A DNA stretch of 49,127 nt from Paracoccaceae bacterium (GTDB lineage Bacteria > Pseudomonadota > Alphaproteobacteria > Rhodobacterales > Rhodobacteraceae). Made by a program: the position numbers and the translations under genes. Shown piece after piece: positions 37,751-45,740 of this stretch (positions are counted from its first letter, which is position 1; each line of letters starts with the position of its first letter). The notes under the pieces were generated by a model. The model searched no databases, was not told where the DNA came from, and was given only the letters and a program-made list of their open reading frames with translations. The DNA lies in assembly GCA_029244725.1 (NCBI GenBank), contig JAQWQJ010000126.1:1-49127 (forward strand), given 5' to 3'.

Positions 37751-40700
37751 TCAGGTCTCCTTGCCAAACGTTGTTAGTCTTGAGGAAAGTGTTGCGGCGG
37801 TGCCGTCCAACAGATGCCGGGTCACATCGGCGACAGAACGCGCCTGCCAATCTGCCAGTGGCGTATCTGCCACCCATTGGTTGAAGGCGCCCATTGAGGG
37901 GCCGCAATGGATCTGAAAGTCGACCTTGCGGCTCGCGTCGCCTTGTAATGCGAGTCGCCCGGACAATCCGAAATACCAGCGGAACACGTAAGCCATCTTA
38001 TGTTTCGGCACGCGGAGGGCGTGGTCGATTGCCTCTTGCGGCCAATAGGCCTCGCAGTCGCGCCAGACCTCATCGAATGACTTGCGCAGGATCTTGCCTT
38101 CAACCTGCGCGCGGTCTTTGGGGCTGATTGCCTCTAGGCTGTCGTGATGCGCATACAGGTCAAAGAGCTTGTTGGCGCGGGCTGGAAAGAACACACCGCG
38201 CCGAAGGACCTGCACTTGGGCGCCGATCTCGAACATATCGCCAGCTGGCGCATAGGCGGTGTCCTGCACTTCGGCAGCCGCCAGCATTTCTTTGACTAAG
38301 TCCGAGGTGCCAGCTTCAGTCGTGCATTGGTTGATTGAGCCTGAGAGCGTGTATTCCGCCCCCAGCATTAGCGCGGCAACCGCGGCGTCTGGCGTGCCAA
38401 TGCCACCGCCTGTGCCAACGCGGACATGGTGGCTATGGCCGATCTCTGCGCGCACACGATCCCTAAGGCGGCAGATCGCAGGCAAGAGCACAACGGCGTT
38501 GCCCTTGTCGGTATGGCCACCTGAATCCGCTTCGACCGAAATATCATCGGCCATGGGGATGAGGCGCGCGAGCTCTGCCTGCTCGGCAGTCACTTGGCCG
38601 GACGCAAGAAGCTTTTGAACCAACTCCTCTGGCGCCGGGCGCAGAAACTCGAGTGCCACCTCGGGCCGCGATAACTTGGCCATTATGCGGTTCCCAGCCC
38701 ACACATGGAGACCATCACGGCTGAGCCCCGCAAGCCGGTAACGAACAAGATCCGGCGTGACCTTGATGAAAGCGGACGCCTCGATCCGGTCGATGTCATG
38801 GGCAAGATACAGGTCAATCAGGGCCGCCTCGTGCGACCCGTTGAGCAGGTTGAACCCAAATGGTGCCCCATTTGGGAGGCTGGACTTAATCGTCTCAATC
38901 GCCTGCAGGACGCGCTCTGGAGACAGACCGCCGGTCCCAAAATAGGATAAAATGCCCGCTTTCGCTGCTGCGATCACCCAATCTTCGCTGGCGATGCCAT
39001 GCACCATCGCACCGCAGACATGCGCTAATTTGGTGCCATGGAAATCACGGAAGGACTGGCTGCCGAGGGTCTCGGCAGCGATCTCCGGTTTCGGCTGTGT
39101 AATGGCCACCGGGGCCTCAATGGATACCCTGCCCGGCTCTTTGATGTGCAGGGGGTCTGGCCGCGGCTCAGGCGTCAGAACGGGGTCTATAGCGGGGGCC
39201 TGCTTTGGCGGCACCCAGCTTTTGCGGATATCTTTGATCATCGCCGTGAGAACCGGCTTGGGGCCGAGTTCGACAAAGTCTTTGACCCCGAGATCCAGCA
39301 TATGCCACACACAGCCGCGCCAATTCACAGGACGCGACAGCAGGCGCGCTATTTGGCCGGCTATATCATCGGGTTGGTACGCTTCGGCGCTGGTATTGGC
39401 GAACACCGGCACGGCCGGCGCTCGGAAAGTAAAGCTCTGCAGGAATGCCGCAAACGCCTTTTCCGCTCCTTGCATTAACCGCGAATGAAAGGCCCCGCTA
39501 ACCGGAAGCGAGATCACAGCCTTGGCACCTGCGGCCTCAAGAGGCTGCGCGGCTTGCACCACCTGCGCCCGATCCCCGCTAATCACGATCTGCGCATCGG
39601 TGTTCAGGTTGGCAAGATCGACCTCGGTCAGTTTTGCTGTCGTCAAAACGTCCCGGATCGCAGCCTCATCCATCCCAATCACAGCGCTCATCGCGCCCTC
39701 GGGCGCCTCAGCCATCAATTCAGCACGTTTTTTCACGATGCGTAGCCCGTCTTCAAAGCTCATCACACCAGCGGCCAAGAGCGCGTTCATTTCGCCAAGC
39801 GAGTGACCAGCGACACAGTCCGGCGCCGCGTGCTCGTGCTGCCACGCCTCGTAGGCCAAAGCGTTCACGACAAAAATCAGCGGCTGGGTGAACCGCGTAT
39901 CTTTGAGACAGTCATTGGGGTTAGTCAGGCAATATTCGGCGACTGAATATCCCAAGATTGCGTCCGCCTGCGACACCATCTCGGGGAATTGTTCAAAAAG
40001 ATCCTTGCCCATGCCAGTGACTTGCGACCCCTGCCCCGCAAAGACGACAGCAGAGTGCAACTCGACGTTTGGGACAGTGCACTGTCCCCCAGAATTTGTT
40101 TGGACGGAATCTTTGATCGGAGCCTCCAAAATTGTGTTCAGCCGCGCAAGTTGCGTCGCATCATCCGAGAAGGGCGACAGGATCGGGCAGGTTTGCCAAT
40201 GCGCACCAGTCTTGAGCGATTGAGCAACAGCCGTGGCCAGCCCGCCGCTTGGGCCGACATCAACTAGCCGCATCGGGGCAAATTCTGCCTCAAGTACATC
40301 GACCGCGGCGTCAAAGCGGATCGCGTCCCGCCCAATGCCGGCATAATGAGCCGCACATGGCTGGCTCAGGCGCCCGCCCAGCCGCGACGACAAGAGCGGG
40401 AAGCTAGGCGGTTGATACGTCCGGCCTTGAAAGATGCCGGAGATCTCTTTGCGCGCGAGATCCATATCAGCCGTATGAAAAGCGCGCGTCACAGGCGGCG
40501 AAGCACACAAGATCCCATTGGCCTCAAGATCGCGCTTTGCTTCTTCTATGGCGTCCGGCGCCCCTCCTAGGATCACCGTGCGCGCGCCTTGGGTTCCGAC
40601 CAACGTGACTCCGCTTAAATGGCTGACGTCTTTCTCATCTGCCATCACCGTCAGCAGTGCACCCGGCGGACACAGTGCATAAACTGCCTGCGCCGAACGC

Positions 40701-41098
40701 GCGATGCAGTCCAGGAACTCGACAGGCGGCAATACACCAGCAACAGCCGAGGCTGCATATTCGCCGAGCGACACAGCCAGCGCGACCTCAGGGACCACGC
40801 CCCCTTGTATCAGCCTCTGCGCTACCGCGATTTCCATCATTAAGAGCGCCGGGTGGGTAAGACGCACATCATCACAGGGCGTTGCCTTGGTCAGGTTTGG
40901 TTTAAACAACTGATCCACAACCGACGGATGGCCCAAACTCTTGAGTCCAGCGTCTAACTCTTCCAAAATCTCGGTAAAGGCTTCGTCCTTTTGGAACAAA
41001 GCCTCACCCATGCGGAAATACTGCGCCCCTTGTCCAGGGAACACCAAAGCCGTTGATGGCCCTAAAACCGCGCGTAAATCTCGCCGGTCAGGCTTCAC
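37751..41098 (-). CDS. Trans-acting AT-AT-ER tridomain protein
   Basis: 1115 residues supplying functions missing from the PKS modules. AT1 (about 15-320) has VSLGEY around the serine and AFHT, but alanine or serine where malonyl transferases have the carboxylate-binding arginine; this is what acyl-hydrolase (PedC-like proofreading) homologues look like. AT2 (about 350-640) is canonical: GHSLGEM, arginine in KKRAELM, GAFHSR, so a malonyl loader. The rest (about 690-1115) is a PfaD-type flavin enoyl reductase (GILSYFGTGGLS, EADSGGHTDKGN, GTGGGIGTPDA) that could saturate double bonds in trans. The start is GTG, with only a weak GGTGG upstream; an overlapping open frame ends in TGA within this GTGA. 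First gene of the operon; a tandem repeat and a hairpin lie just upstream. Confidence 0.93.
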   Translation of the reverse strand: MKPDRRDLRAVLGPSTALVFPGQGAQYFRMGEALFQKDEAFTEILEELDAGLKSLGHPSVVDQLFKPNLTKATPCDDVRLTHPALLMMEIAVAQRLIQGGVVPEVALAVSLGEYAASAVAGVLPPVEFLDCIARSAQAVYALCPPGALLTVMADEKDVSHLSGVTLVGTQGARTVILGGAPDAIEEAKRDLEANGILCASPPVTRAFHTADMDLARKEISGIFQGRTYQPPSFPLLSSRLGGRLSQPCAAHYAGIGRDAIRFDAAVDVLEAEFAPMRLVDVGPSGGLATAVAQSLKTGAHWQTCPILSPFSDDATQLARLNTILEAPIKDSVQTNSGGQCTVPNVELHSAVVFAGQGSQVTGMGKDLFEQFPEMVSQADAILGYSVAEYCLTNPNDCLKDTRFTQPLIFVVNALAYEAWQHEHAAPDCVAGHSLGEMNALLAAGVMSFEDGLRIVKKRAELMAEAPEGAMSAVIGMDEAAIRDVLTTAKLTEVDLANLNTDAQIVISGDRAQVVQAAQPLEAAGAKAVISLPVSGAFHSRLMQGAEKAFAAFLQSFTFRAPAVPVFANTSAEAYQPDDIAGQIARLLSRPVNWRGCVWHMLDLGVKDFVELGPKPVLTAMIKDIRKSWVPPKQAPAIDPVLTPEPRPDPLHIKEPGRVSIEAPVAITQPKPEIAAETLGSQSFRDFHGTKLAHVCGAMVHGIASEDWVIAAAKAGILSYFGTGGLSPERVLQAIETIKSSLPNGAPFGFNLLNGSHEAALIDLYLAHDIDRIEASAFIKVTPDLVRYRLAGLSRDGLHVWAGNRIMAKLSRPEVALEFLRPAPEELVQKLLASGQVTAEQAELARLIPMADDISVEADSGGHTDKGNAVVLLPAICRLRDRVRAEIGHSHHVRVGTGGGIGTPDAAVAALMLGAEYTLSGSINQCTTEAGTSDLVKEMLAAAEVQDTAYAPAGDMFEIGAQVQVLRRGVFFPARANKLFDLYAHHDSLEAISPKDRAQVEGKILRKSFDEVWRDCEAYWPQEAIDHALRVPKHKMAYVFRWYFGLSGRLALQGDASRKVDFQIHCGPSMGAFNQWVADTPLADWQARSVADVTRHLLDGTAATLSSRLTTFGKET

Positions 41099-41117
41099 CG
41101 TGCCACCACGTTGGATT

Positions 41118-41144
41118 GCACGGATAATAGGAACTTATCCGTGC
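41118..41144 (-). promoter_or_regulatory. Perfect inverted repeat in the PKS operon leader
   Basis: GCACGGATAA and TTATCCGTGC form a perfect 10-bp stem with a 7-base loop, ending 20 bases before the GTG start of the AT-AT-ER gene. The T-run lies before, not after, the stem on the coding strand, so this is not a simple terminator. It could be a repressor operator or an RNA hairpin affecting initiation at a start with a poor ribosome site. Confidence 0.5.
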
Positions 41145-41218
41145 CAAAAAGACGAAGCGGATCCCCACAAATCGGCTTTGCTAAGAAGCATAAAATAGCC
41201 ACTTCAATTACCTCGGCA

Positions 41219-41260
41219 GTTTTAGTTTCTGATACTAAAGTTTTAGTTTCTGATACTAAA
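41219..41260. promoter_or_regulatory. Tandem 21-bp operator-like repeat upstream of the PKS operon
   Basis: Two identical, directly abutting 21-bp units (41219-41239 and 41240-41260). Each contains the dyad TTTAGT-N7-ACTAAA. Two identical dyads with centres two helical turns apart, 121-162 bases before the first gene, are typical of a dimeric regulator binding twice on one DNA face. No regulator gene is present in the window. In one frame the repeat encodes LVSETKT twice, which I regard as incidental. Confidence 0.6.
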
Positions 41261-41282
41261 ACGCTTAATAGGCGCACTCCAC

Positions 41283-41386
41283 CCGACTTTCCCCAAAGTG
41301 GCACCCTAGCCAACATTAGCATAGCCTGATCAGACCTGCGGATCAAGGTTTCTTTTGCCTCAGAGGGTGTCGAAAGTTGTGGACGC
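41283..41386 (+). repeat. Diverged about 104-bp repeat, copy 1
   Basis: Similar throughout to 43474-43576, in the same orientation. The best-conserved part is the right half around TTTTGCCTCAGAGGGTGTCG, while the left half (CCGACTTTCCCCAAAGT) is more diverged. It looks like the terminal part of a mobile element rather than a gene. It marks the boundary between PKS operon upstream DNA and the IS-rich zone. Confidence 0.6.
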
Positions 41387-41471
41387 TACTGAAGGCGGGT
41401 GCCTCATGCTGCGATAACGTGAGTGATTACGCAATGGCCAAGAATTTCAGCGCTTTGGACAAACCTGTTTA

Positions 41472-41512
41472 GCCGCTTTCGTTTGGTTTGGGCTCAGATC
41501 GCTGTCAGGCGC
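41472..41512 (+). repeat. 41-bp inverted repeat, copy 1
   Basis: These 41 bases are the exact reverse complement of 43575-43615. The two copies bracket the IS1380 fragment, the IS256 element and the DUF1996 fragment. Beyond the repeat a further ACAGGT block is shared, so the homologous segment was originally longer. Confidence 0.75.
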
Positions 41513-41755
41513 ATATTGGAGGGGTCCGCAGCCTGCGGATCGCGGTTAGGATGGCACAGACCATCGGACCGGTCACCGCAACCTCGGCGAGTTGGAAGGT
41601 GATGGCGCGGGCGTGACGCACCACACGGGCGCCGATTTTGATCAGCTTCAGCTGGAGGCTGGTCAGTGACCAGTCAGCCATTGCCTCTGGCAGCTTGATG
41701 CAGCGCAGGAAGGCGGCGAGGTTGTAGGCCAGCGCATGAAGTTGCAGCCGCGCCG
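41505..41755 (-). pseudogene. IS1380-family transposase, C-terminal fragment
   Basis: The minus-strand frame encodes about 80 residues including LHALAYNLAAFLRCIKLPE, WSLTSLQLKLIKIGARVVRHAR and FQLAEVAVTG, the C-terminal pattern I recall for IS1380-type DDE transposases, ending at a stop at 41505. All upstream sequence is missing because the IS256-family element begins at 41756. No matching N-terminal part appears on the far side of that element, so the junction is a deletion rather than a simple insertion. Confidence 0.75.
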
Positions 41756-43071
41756 GGACTATCCTGAATTTTGTGCGCTGACGTGGTAACTGCTCACAGA
41801 GGAGACCCACGTATGAGCATCGATAAAAATATTTTGGACCGCCTGATGGAAGGCCGTTCGCCTGGTGATTTATTTGGCAAGACCGGCATCTTGGCAGAAC
41901 TGACCAAGGCACTTGCGGAACGTGCGCTGAGCACTGAAATGGACGTCCATCTCGATGAAGAGCGCGCCGAGGAGGCACCTGAGGACCACAACCAGCCCCT
42001 CAATCGGCGCAATGGCAGCAGCCAGAAGACGGTGACCACCGACAGCGGCAGGGTGGTTCTGGACATCCCCCGTGACCGTAACGGCACGTTTGATCCGATG
42101 CTGATCGCCAAGTATCAGCGGCGCTTTCCTGAGTTCGATCGCAAGATCATCAGCATGTATGCACGCGGCATGACGACCCGCGAGATCCAGGGTCATATCG
42201 AGGAAATCTATGGGGTCGAAGCCTCGCCCAGCCTGATTTCTGCAATCACCGACGCGGTCATGGAGGAGGTCACCGCCTGGCAGAACCGCCCTCTGGAACC
42301 CTGCTATCCGATCGTCTTCATGGACGCGATCCGGGTCAATATCCGCAGCGATGGGGCGGTCTCGAACAAGGCGGTCTTCGTGGCCCTTGCGGTGCTGCCA
42401 GATGGCACGCGGGACGTTCTGGGCCTGTGGTTTCAGGCCAATGAGGGCGCAAAGTTCTGGGCCAAGGTTCTCAGCGATCTGCGCAACCGGGGCGTCCAGG
42501 ACATCCTCATCGCCGTCGTGGACGGGCTGAAGGGCTTCCCCCAGGCTATCGAGGCTGCCTTTCCCCAGACGCGGGTTCAGACCTGTATCGTCCACCTCCT
42601 GCGCCATTCCATGAACTTCGCCAGCTACAAAGACCGCAAAGCCGTCGCGGCGGCCCTCAAGGCGATCTACACGGCCGTGGATGCCGATGCTGCAGAACTG
42701 GCTCTGGCTGAGTTCGAGGAAAGCGACCTGGCCAGGCGGTATCCGGCGATCGCGCCCAGCTGGCGCCGGGCCTGGAACGAGGTGATCCCGTTCCTCGACT
42801 ACCCGCCTGAGGTCCGCAGGCTGATCTACACCACGAATGCCATCGAGGCCTTGAACGCGAAGATCCGGCGCGCCGTCCGCACCCGGGGCCACTTCCCCAG
42901 CGACGACGCAGCGGCGAAATTGATCTATCTGGCACTCAATGCTACATCGTCCGAGTGGAAGCGTTCGGTGCGCGAATGGCACGCTGTCAGAAGCCAGCTC
43001 GCCATCATGTTCGAAGAACGCTTTCCAATGACGTAAGAAAACGCGTCACGCACAAAATTACGCACAGTCTC
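41756..43071 (+). mobile_element. IS256-family insertion sequence, apparently complete
   Basis: About 1.3 kb, bounded by imperfect inverted ends sharing AATTTTGTGCG (left near 41766; right, reverse-complemented, near 43050) and containing one full transposase gene. Flanking bases do not form a clear 8-bp duplication. The left flank is an IS1380 fragment and the right flank a DUF1996 gene fragment, so the two sides were not originally adjacent. Confidence 0.85.
41813..43036 (+). CDS. IS256-family transposase
   Basis: 407 residues from the ATG at 41813 (MSIDKNILDRL), which has GAGGAG upstream. A longer frame opening at 41771 runs into the terminal repeat and is not needed. This is a mutator-type DDE transposase: acidic residues in VFMDAIRVNIR and IAVVDGLKGFP, the C-H motif in TCIVHLLRHS, and the final glutamate region AIEALNAKIRRAVRTRGHF. 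Full length with no visible frame break, so it may still be active and could act on the relic at 551-746. Confidence 0.93.
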   Translation: MSIDKNILDRLMEGRSPGDLFGKTGILAELTKALAERALSTEMDVHLDEERAEEAPEDHNQPLNRRNGSSQKTVTTDSGRVVLDIPRDRNGTFDPMLIAKYQRRFPEFDRKIISMYARGMTTREIQGHIEEIYGVEASPSLISAITDAVMEEVTAWQNRPLEPCYPIVFMDAIRVNIRSDGAVSNKAVFVALAVLPDGTRDVLGLWFQANEGAKFWAKVLSDLRNRGVQDILIAVVDGLKGFPQAIEAAFPQTRVQTCIVHLLRHSMNFASYKDRKAVAAALKAIYTAVDADAAELALAEFEESDLARRYPAIAPSWRRAWNEVIPFLDYPPEVRRLIYTTNAIEALNAKIRRAVRTRGHFPSDDAAAKLIYLALNATSSEWKRSVREWHAVRSQLAIMFEERFPMT

Positions 43072-43396
43072 CGCCATCACAAGTCGTGGTGTTTGTGTGC
43101 TGCAACTCCGCAGGAGTTGTGTATGCATGGACCAACGGATTGCCAAAAAAAACATGGTTATGAGCCGCCCCCGGCTGACCGGGAAAAACAAGAGGGTCGT
43201 CGTTACTTATATGAGACTCAAGACAATGAGTGCGGAAAGCTCCGCTACCATCTTCGCGCTCGTCAACAATATCACTCGCCAGCACCAGACCGATCTGGAT
43301 GGGCTCTGCTAAAATTTCTGTTGGGCTTAACAAGGCGCATAACGCTGTAGTTCCTGCCAAAGTCAAAGATACACGGCTGTCCTTTACTGCCAGCAT
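43072..43396 (-). pseudogene. DUF1996 secreted protein, N-terminal fragment cut by IS256
   Basis: The minus-strand frame starts with ATG at 43396 (AAGGAGAG upstream) and encodes a signal peptide (hydrophobic TLAGTTALCALL, then a probable cleavage after LAEP), then DDPLVFPGQPGAAHNHVFFGN, the histidine-rich opening of DUF1996 domains. The gene is interrupted about 108 codons in by the right end of the IS256-family element, and no remaining part is found elsewhere in the window. The function of the intact family is unclear. Confidence 0.75.
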
Positions 43397-43473
43397 GCAC
43401 CACTCTCCTTTTCAGCTATTCACTACGTCAATGGAGAATCGACATGTCATTACCCAAGACTCAAATCCATACT

Positions 43474-43576
43474 CCGACATTCCCCAAGTCGCTTCCCAAC
43501 AGTCGCGAACATGTCCTGATCAGGCCTTCGGATCAAAGTATCCTTTGCCTCAGAGGGTGTCGAAAGTTGTGGATGC
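43474..43576 (+). repeat. Diverged about 104-bp repeat, copy 2
   Basis: Direct copy of 41283-41386. Its first 16 bases (CCGACATTCCCCAAGT) recur exactly inverted at 45178-45193, so those bases may be the terminal inverted repeat of an older element. Confidence 0.6.
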
Positions 43577-43615
43577 GCCTGACAGCGATCTGAGCCCAAA
43601 CCAAACGAAAGCGGC
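43575..43615 (-). repeat. 41-bp inverted repeat, copy 2
   Basis: Exact reverse complement of 41472-41512, here continuous with the diverged repeat that precedes it. On the minus strand it lies in an open frame of 88 codons (43550-43816) that I do not recognise and do not call a gene. Confidence 0.75.
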
Positions 43616-43836
43616 AGGACAGGTCTGTCCGCTCCGCTGAAAAAAATCACCGTCGAGCCAGAACACGGCGGCTTCGCGGTCTAATCCGCTCTGTTCCAGC
43701 GGTCGCCAGGACCGCAGGCGACGCTCAGGACGGAAAAGGCTTGTCCAGCAACCAGATTCAGGCGATCCTTCCCCCGCCCTAGAGTTTTTTGAGACACCGC
43801 TTAAGACATGATCCAAGGGGATGATTGAGGTGTTTT

Positions 43837-44223
43837 ATGATGGAACAAAAGAAGGTTGAGCGCGCCGGAGCCGGAGCTGCGGAGACTTCACATATCGCAG
43901 CAGATCCGGCTCCGGCCCGGCGACGTAGACTGACGGCAGCCCGAAAGCAGGAGGCCGTGCTGCGCGTCCTGCGGGGCGAAAATGTGGAATTGGTCGCGCG
44001 ACCACTTGAGGCGACAGCGGCGGATGTGAGCAGCTGGCGCGATGCGTTTCTTGAGGCAGGTGCCAGTGGTTTGAAGCAGCGTCCGCGCGACGCCCGGGAC
44101 GAGGAGATCGACAGGCTGCGGGCCAAGGTGGGCGAGATCACCATGGATAACGAGCTTCTTTATGAGAAGATCGCCAAGATGGAGGCAGGCCACCCTTTTG
44201 CGCGCCGGAGGTCGAAGCGATGA
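43837..44223 (+). CDS. IS3-family transposase OrfA (helix-turn-helix subunit)
   Basis: 128 residues from the ATG at 43837, with GAGG upstream. A basic N-terminus precedes a helix-turn-helix region (TAARKQEAVLRVLRGENVEL ... DVSSWRDAFLEAG), and a leucine-zipper-like tail follows (EIDRLRAKVGEITMDNELLYEKI), as in OrfA proteins that bind the IS ends. The stop overlaps the OrfB start as ATGA. Confidence 0.88.
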   Translation: MMEQKKVERAGAGAAETSHIAADPAPARRRRLTAARKQEAVLRVLRGENVELVARPLEATAADVSSWRDAFLEAGASGLKQRPRDARDEEIDRLRAKVGEITMDNELLYEKIAKMEAGHPFARRRSKR

Positions 44224-45119
44224 GCGCGGTCATCTCGATCTCCACGGGCAAGAGCTACGGCGTCTCTCGTGTCTGCCGGGTCTGGGGCCTGAGCCGTGCC
44301 AGCGTGTACCGTGACTTGCAACCGGCCTCGCCTGAACCACCAGTGCGTCGCCGCCCTGGGCCACAAGGGCCGATGCCGGATGCGGAGCTTGTCGAAGAGA
44401 TCAGGCAAGTCATCACCGACAGCCCGTTCTATGGTGAAGGGCATCGCAAGCTCTGGGCACGCCTGCGTTACAGGGGCATCCGTACCTCGAAAGCCCGGGT
44501 GCTAAGGCTGATGCGCGAGAACGGTCTCTGCGCCAAACTCTGCTTTGGTGCGGCCCATGGACCGCGCGCCCACGACGGGACCATCATCCCGGACAGCATT
44601 GATGAGATGTGGGGAACGGACATGACAGCCACTCTCCTGAGCACGGGACAACAGATGGCGGTCTTTATCGCCGCCGACCATTGTTCGGCCAGCTGTGTGG
44701 GCATCCACGCGGCCGTGCGGGGCACACGCTTCGAAGCGCTTCAGCCCATACGTCAGGGGGTGCGAGAATGCTTCGGGGCCATCGGCAAGGATGTCGCCGC
44801 TGGCCTGACCATCCGCCATGACAACGGCTCGCAGTACATCAGCCATGACTTCCAGAACGAGATTGCCTGGCTGGGCGCGAAATCCTCACCGTCTTTTGTC
44901 CGCGCCCCAGAAGGCAACGGATGCGCAGAGCGCTTCATACGGACGCTGAAGGAAAACCTGCTCTGGGTCAGAACCTTCGATACCCTCGAGGAGCTGCAGG
45001 CCGCCCTCCAGACCTTCAAGGAGGAGTACAACGAGCATTGGCTGATCCAGCGACATGGCCACCGCTCACCAAACCAGTTCAGACGCGACACAATGGACAA
45101 AATACCAGCCGCCGCGTAA
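44220..45119 (+). CDS. IS3-family transposase OrfB (rve integrase domain)
   Basis: 299 residues: an HTH_21-type region (YGEGHRKLWARLRYRGI) near residues 61-77, then the retroviral-integrase core with the DDE triad in WGTDMTAT, RHDNGSQY and CAERFIRTLKENL. Complete, no frame break. It is expressed with OrfA through the ATGA overlap or by frameshifting, as is usual in the family. Confidence 0.92.
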   Translation: MSAVISISTGKSYGVSRVCRVWGLSRASVYRDLQPASPEPPVRRRPGPQGPMPDAELVEEIRQVITDSPFYGEGHRKLWARLRYRGIRTSKARVLRLMRENGLCAKLCFGAAHGPRAHDGTIIPDSIDEMWGTDMTATLLSTGQQMAVFIAADHCSASCVGIHAAVRGTRFEALQPIRQGVRECFGAIGKDVAAGLTIRHDNGSQYISHDFQNEIAWLGAKSSPSFVRAPEGNGCAERFIRTLKENLLWVRTFDTLEELQAALQTFKEEYNEHWLIQRHGHRSPNQFRRDTMDKIPAAA

Positions 45120-45150
45120 ACTTCAACAGTGTCTCAATAACCCTAGGGCG

Positions 45151-45740
45151 ATACATCCTCACGTTAGGCGCAACGCAACTTGGGGAATGTCGGGTTATAT
45201 ATATTTGAACATTTGCCCTAAACAGTCGCAGCGCCCCAATGGATTTCGCAATTTGAGATCGCGCATAACGCCTCGGCAACTTGAGACGTGGTTGTCAGAC
45301 ACTACTACTTTTGAATAAGTCCGCGACAAGGTGCGACCAAAGCCGCCAACCATGTCGACCGGAGCCACTGCACAGCGTTGTTTGCTCCAGAAAACCACTG
45401 TCCAGCGCGACATAATTCAGGCCCATCTCAGAACGCGCCAAAACACGTTCGACACTGCCCGAAAATTTTCGCCTTTTGAGACATCAAATAAATGACAGAA
45501 TTGCGCCAACTGCACATTTTTTGTGCAAAACATGTTGATACATGGCAACCCGACCGCCCAAAACACAGCCAGATCAAGTCCTCGGTTAGTCTTTTCGCGG
45601 CGAAAAGCATACCCTCATTACACGTCACGATGTGCCAAGACGGACATGCGCGCCGGAAAAATTACAAACATCGTGCAAATCAGACCTAATTGCGCCTAAG
45701 GTGGAGTTCTGGTGTCAATACTATCCAAGCAGGGACCTTC
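45151..45740. other. Intergenic region upstream of the ornithine-cyclodeaminase-family gene
   Basis: Contains the 16-bp inverted copy of an IS-end-like motif at 45178-45193, then about 540 bases without a recognisable gene. A small hairpin-like TGCACA-N5-TGTGCA occurs near 45510-45526, and GAATTGCGCC/TAATTGCGCC occurs twice (near 45496 and 45688). These could be control sites for the following gene. Open frames here match nothing I know. Confidence 0.35.

Larger units (their letters stand above)
43775..45150 (+). mobile_element. IS3-family insertion sequence, apparently complete
   Basis: About 1.38 kb with imperfect terminal inverted repeats: the left end CCCTAGAGTTTTTTGAGACAC matches the reverse complement of the right end CCCTAGGGTTATTGAGACAC. 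It carries the two overlapping genes expected of the family. I see no convincing short target duplication in the flanks. Confidence 0.85.

Noticed and set aside
3864-41098. NRPS domains or an HMG-CoA-synthase beta-branching cassette
   Set aside because: No condensation or adenylation motifs, no HCS, ECH or donor KS proteins in the operon. The branching inferred here is the KS-B type.
41095-41346. 83-codon minus-strand frame ending in the GTGA of the AT-AT-ER start
   Set aside because: It is made of the tandem operator repeat (LVSETKT twice), the hairpin and an IS-like repeat. It has no ribosome site and no recognisable fold; the overlap with the GTG is probably chance.
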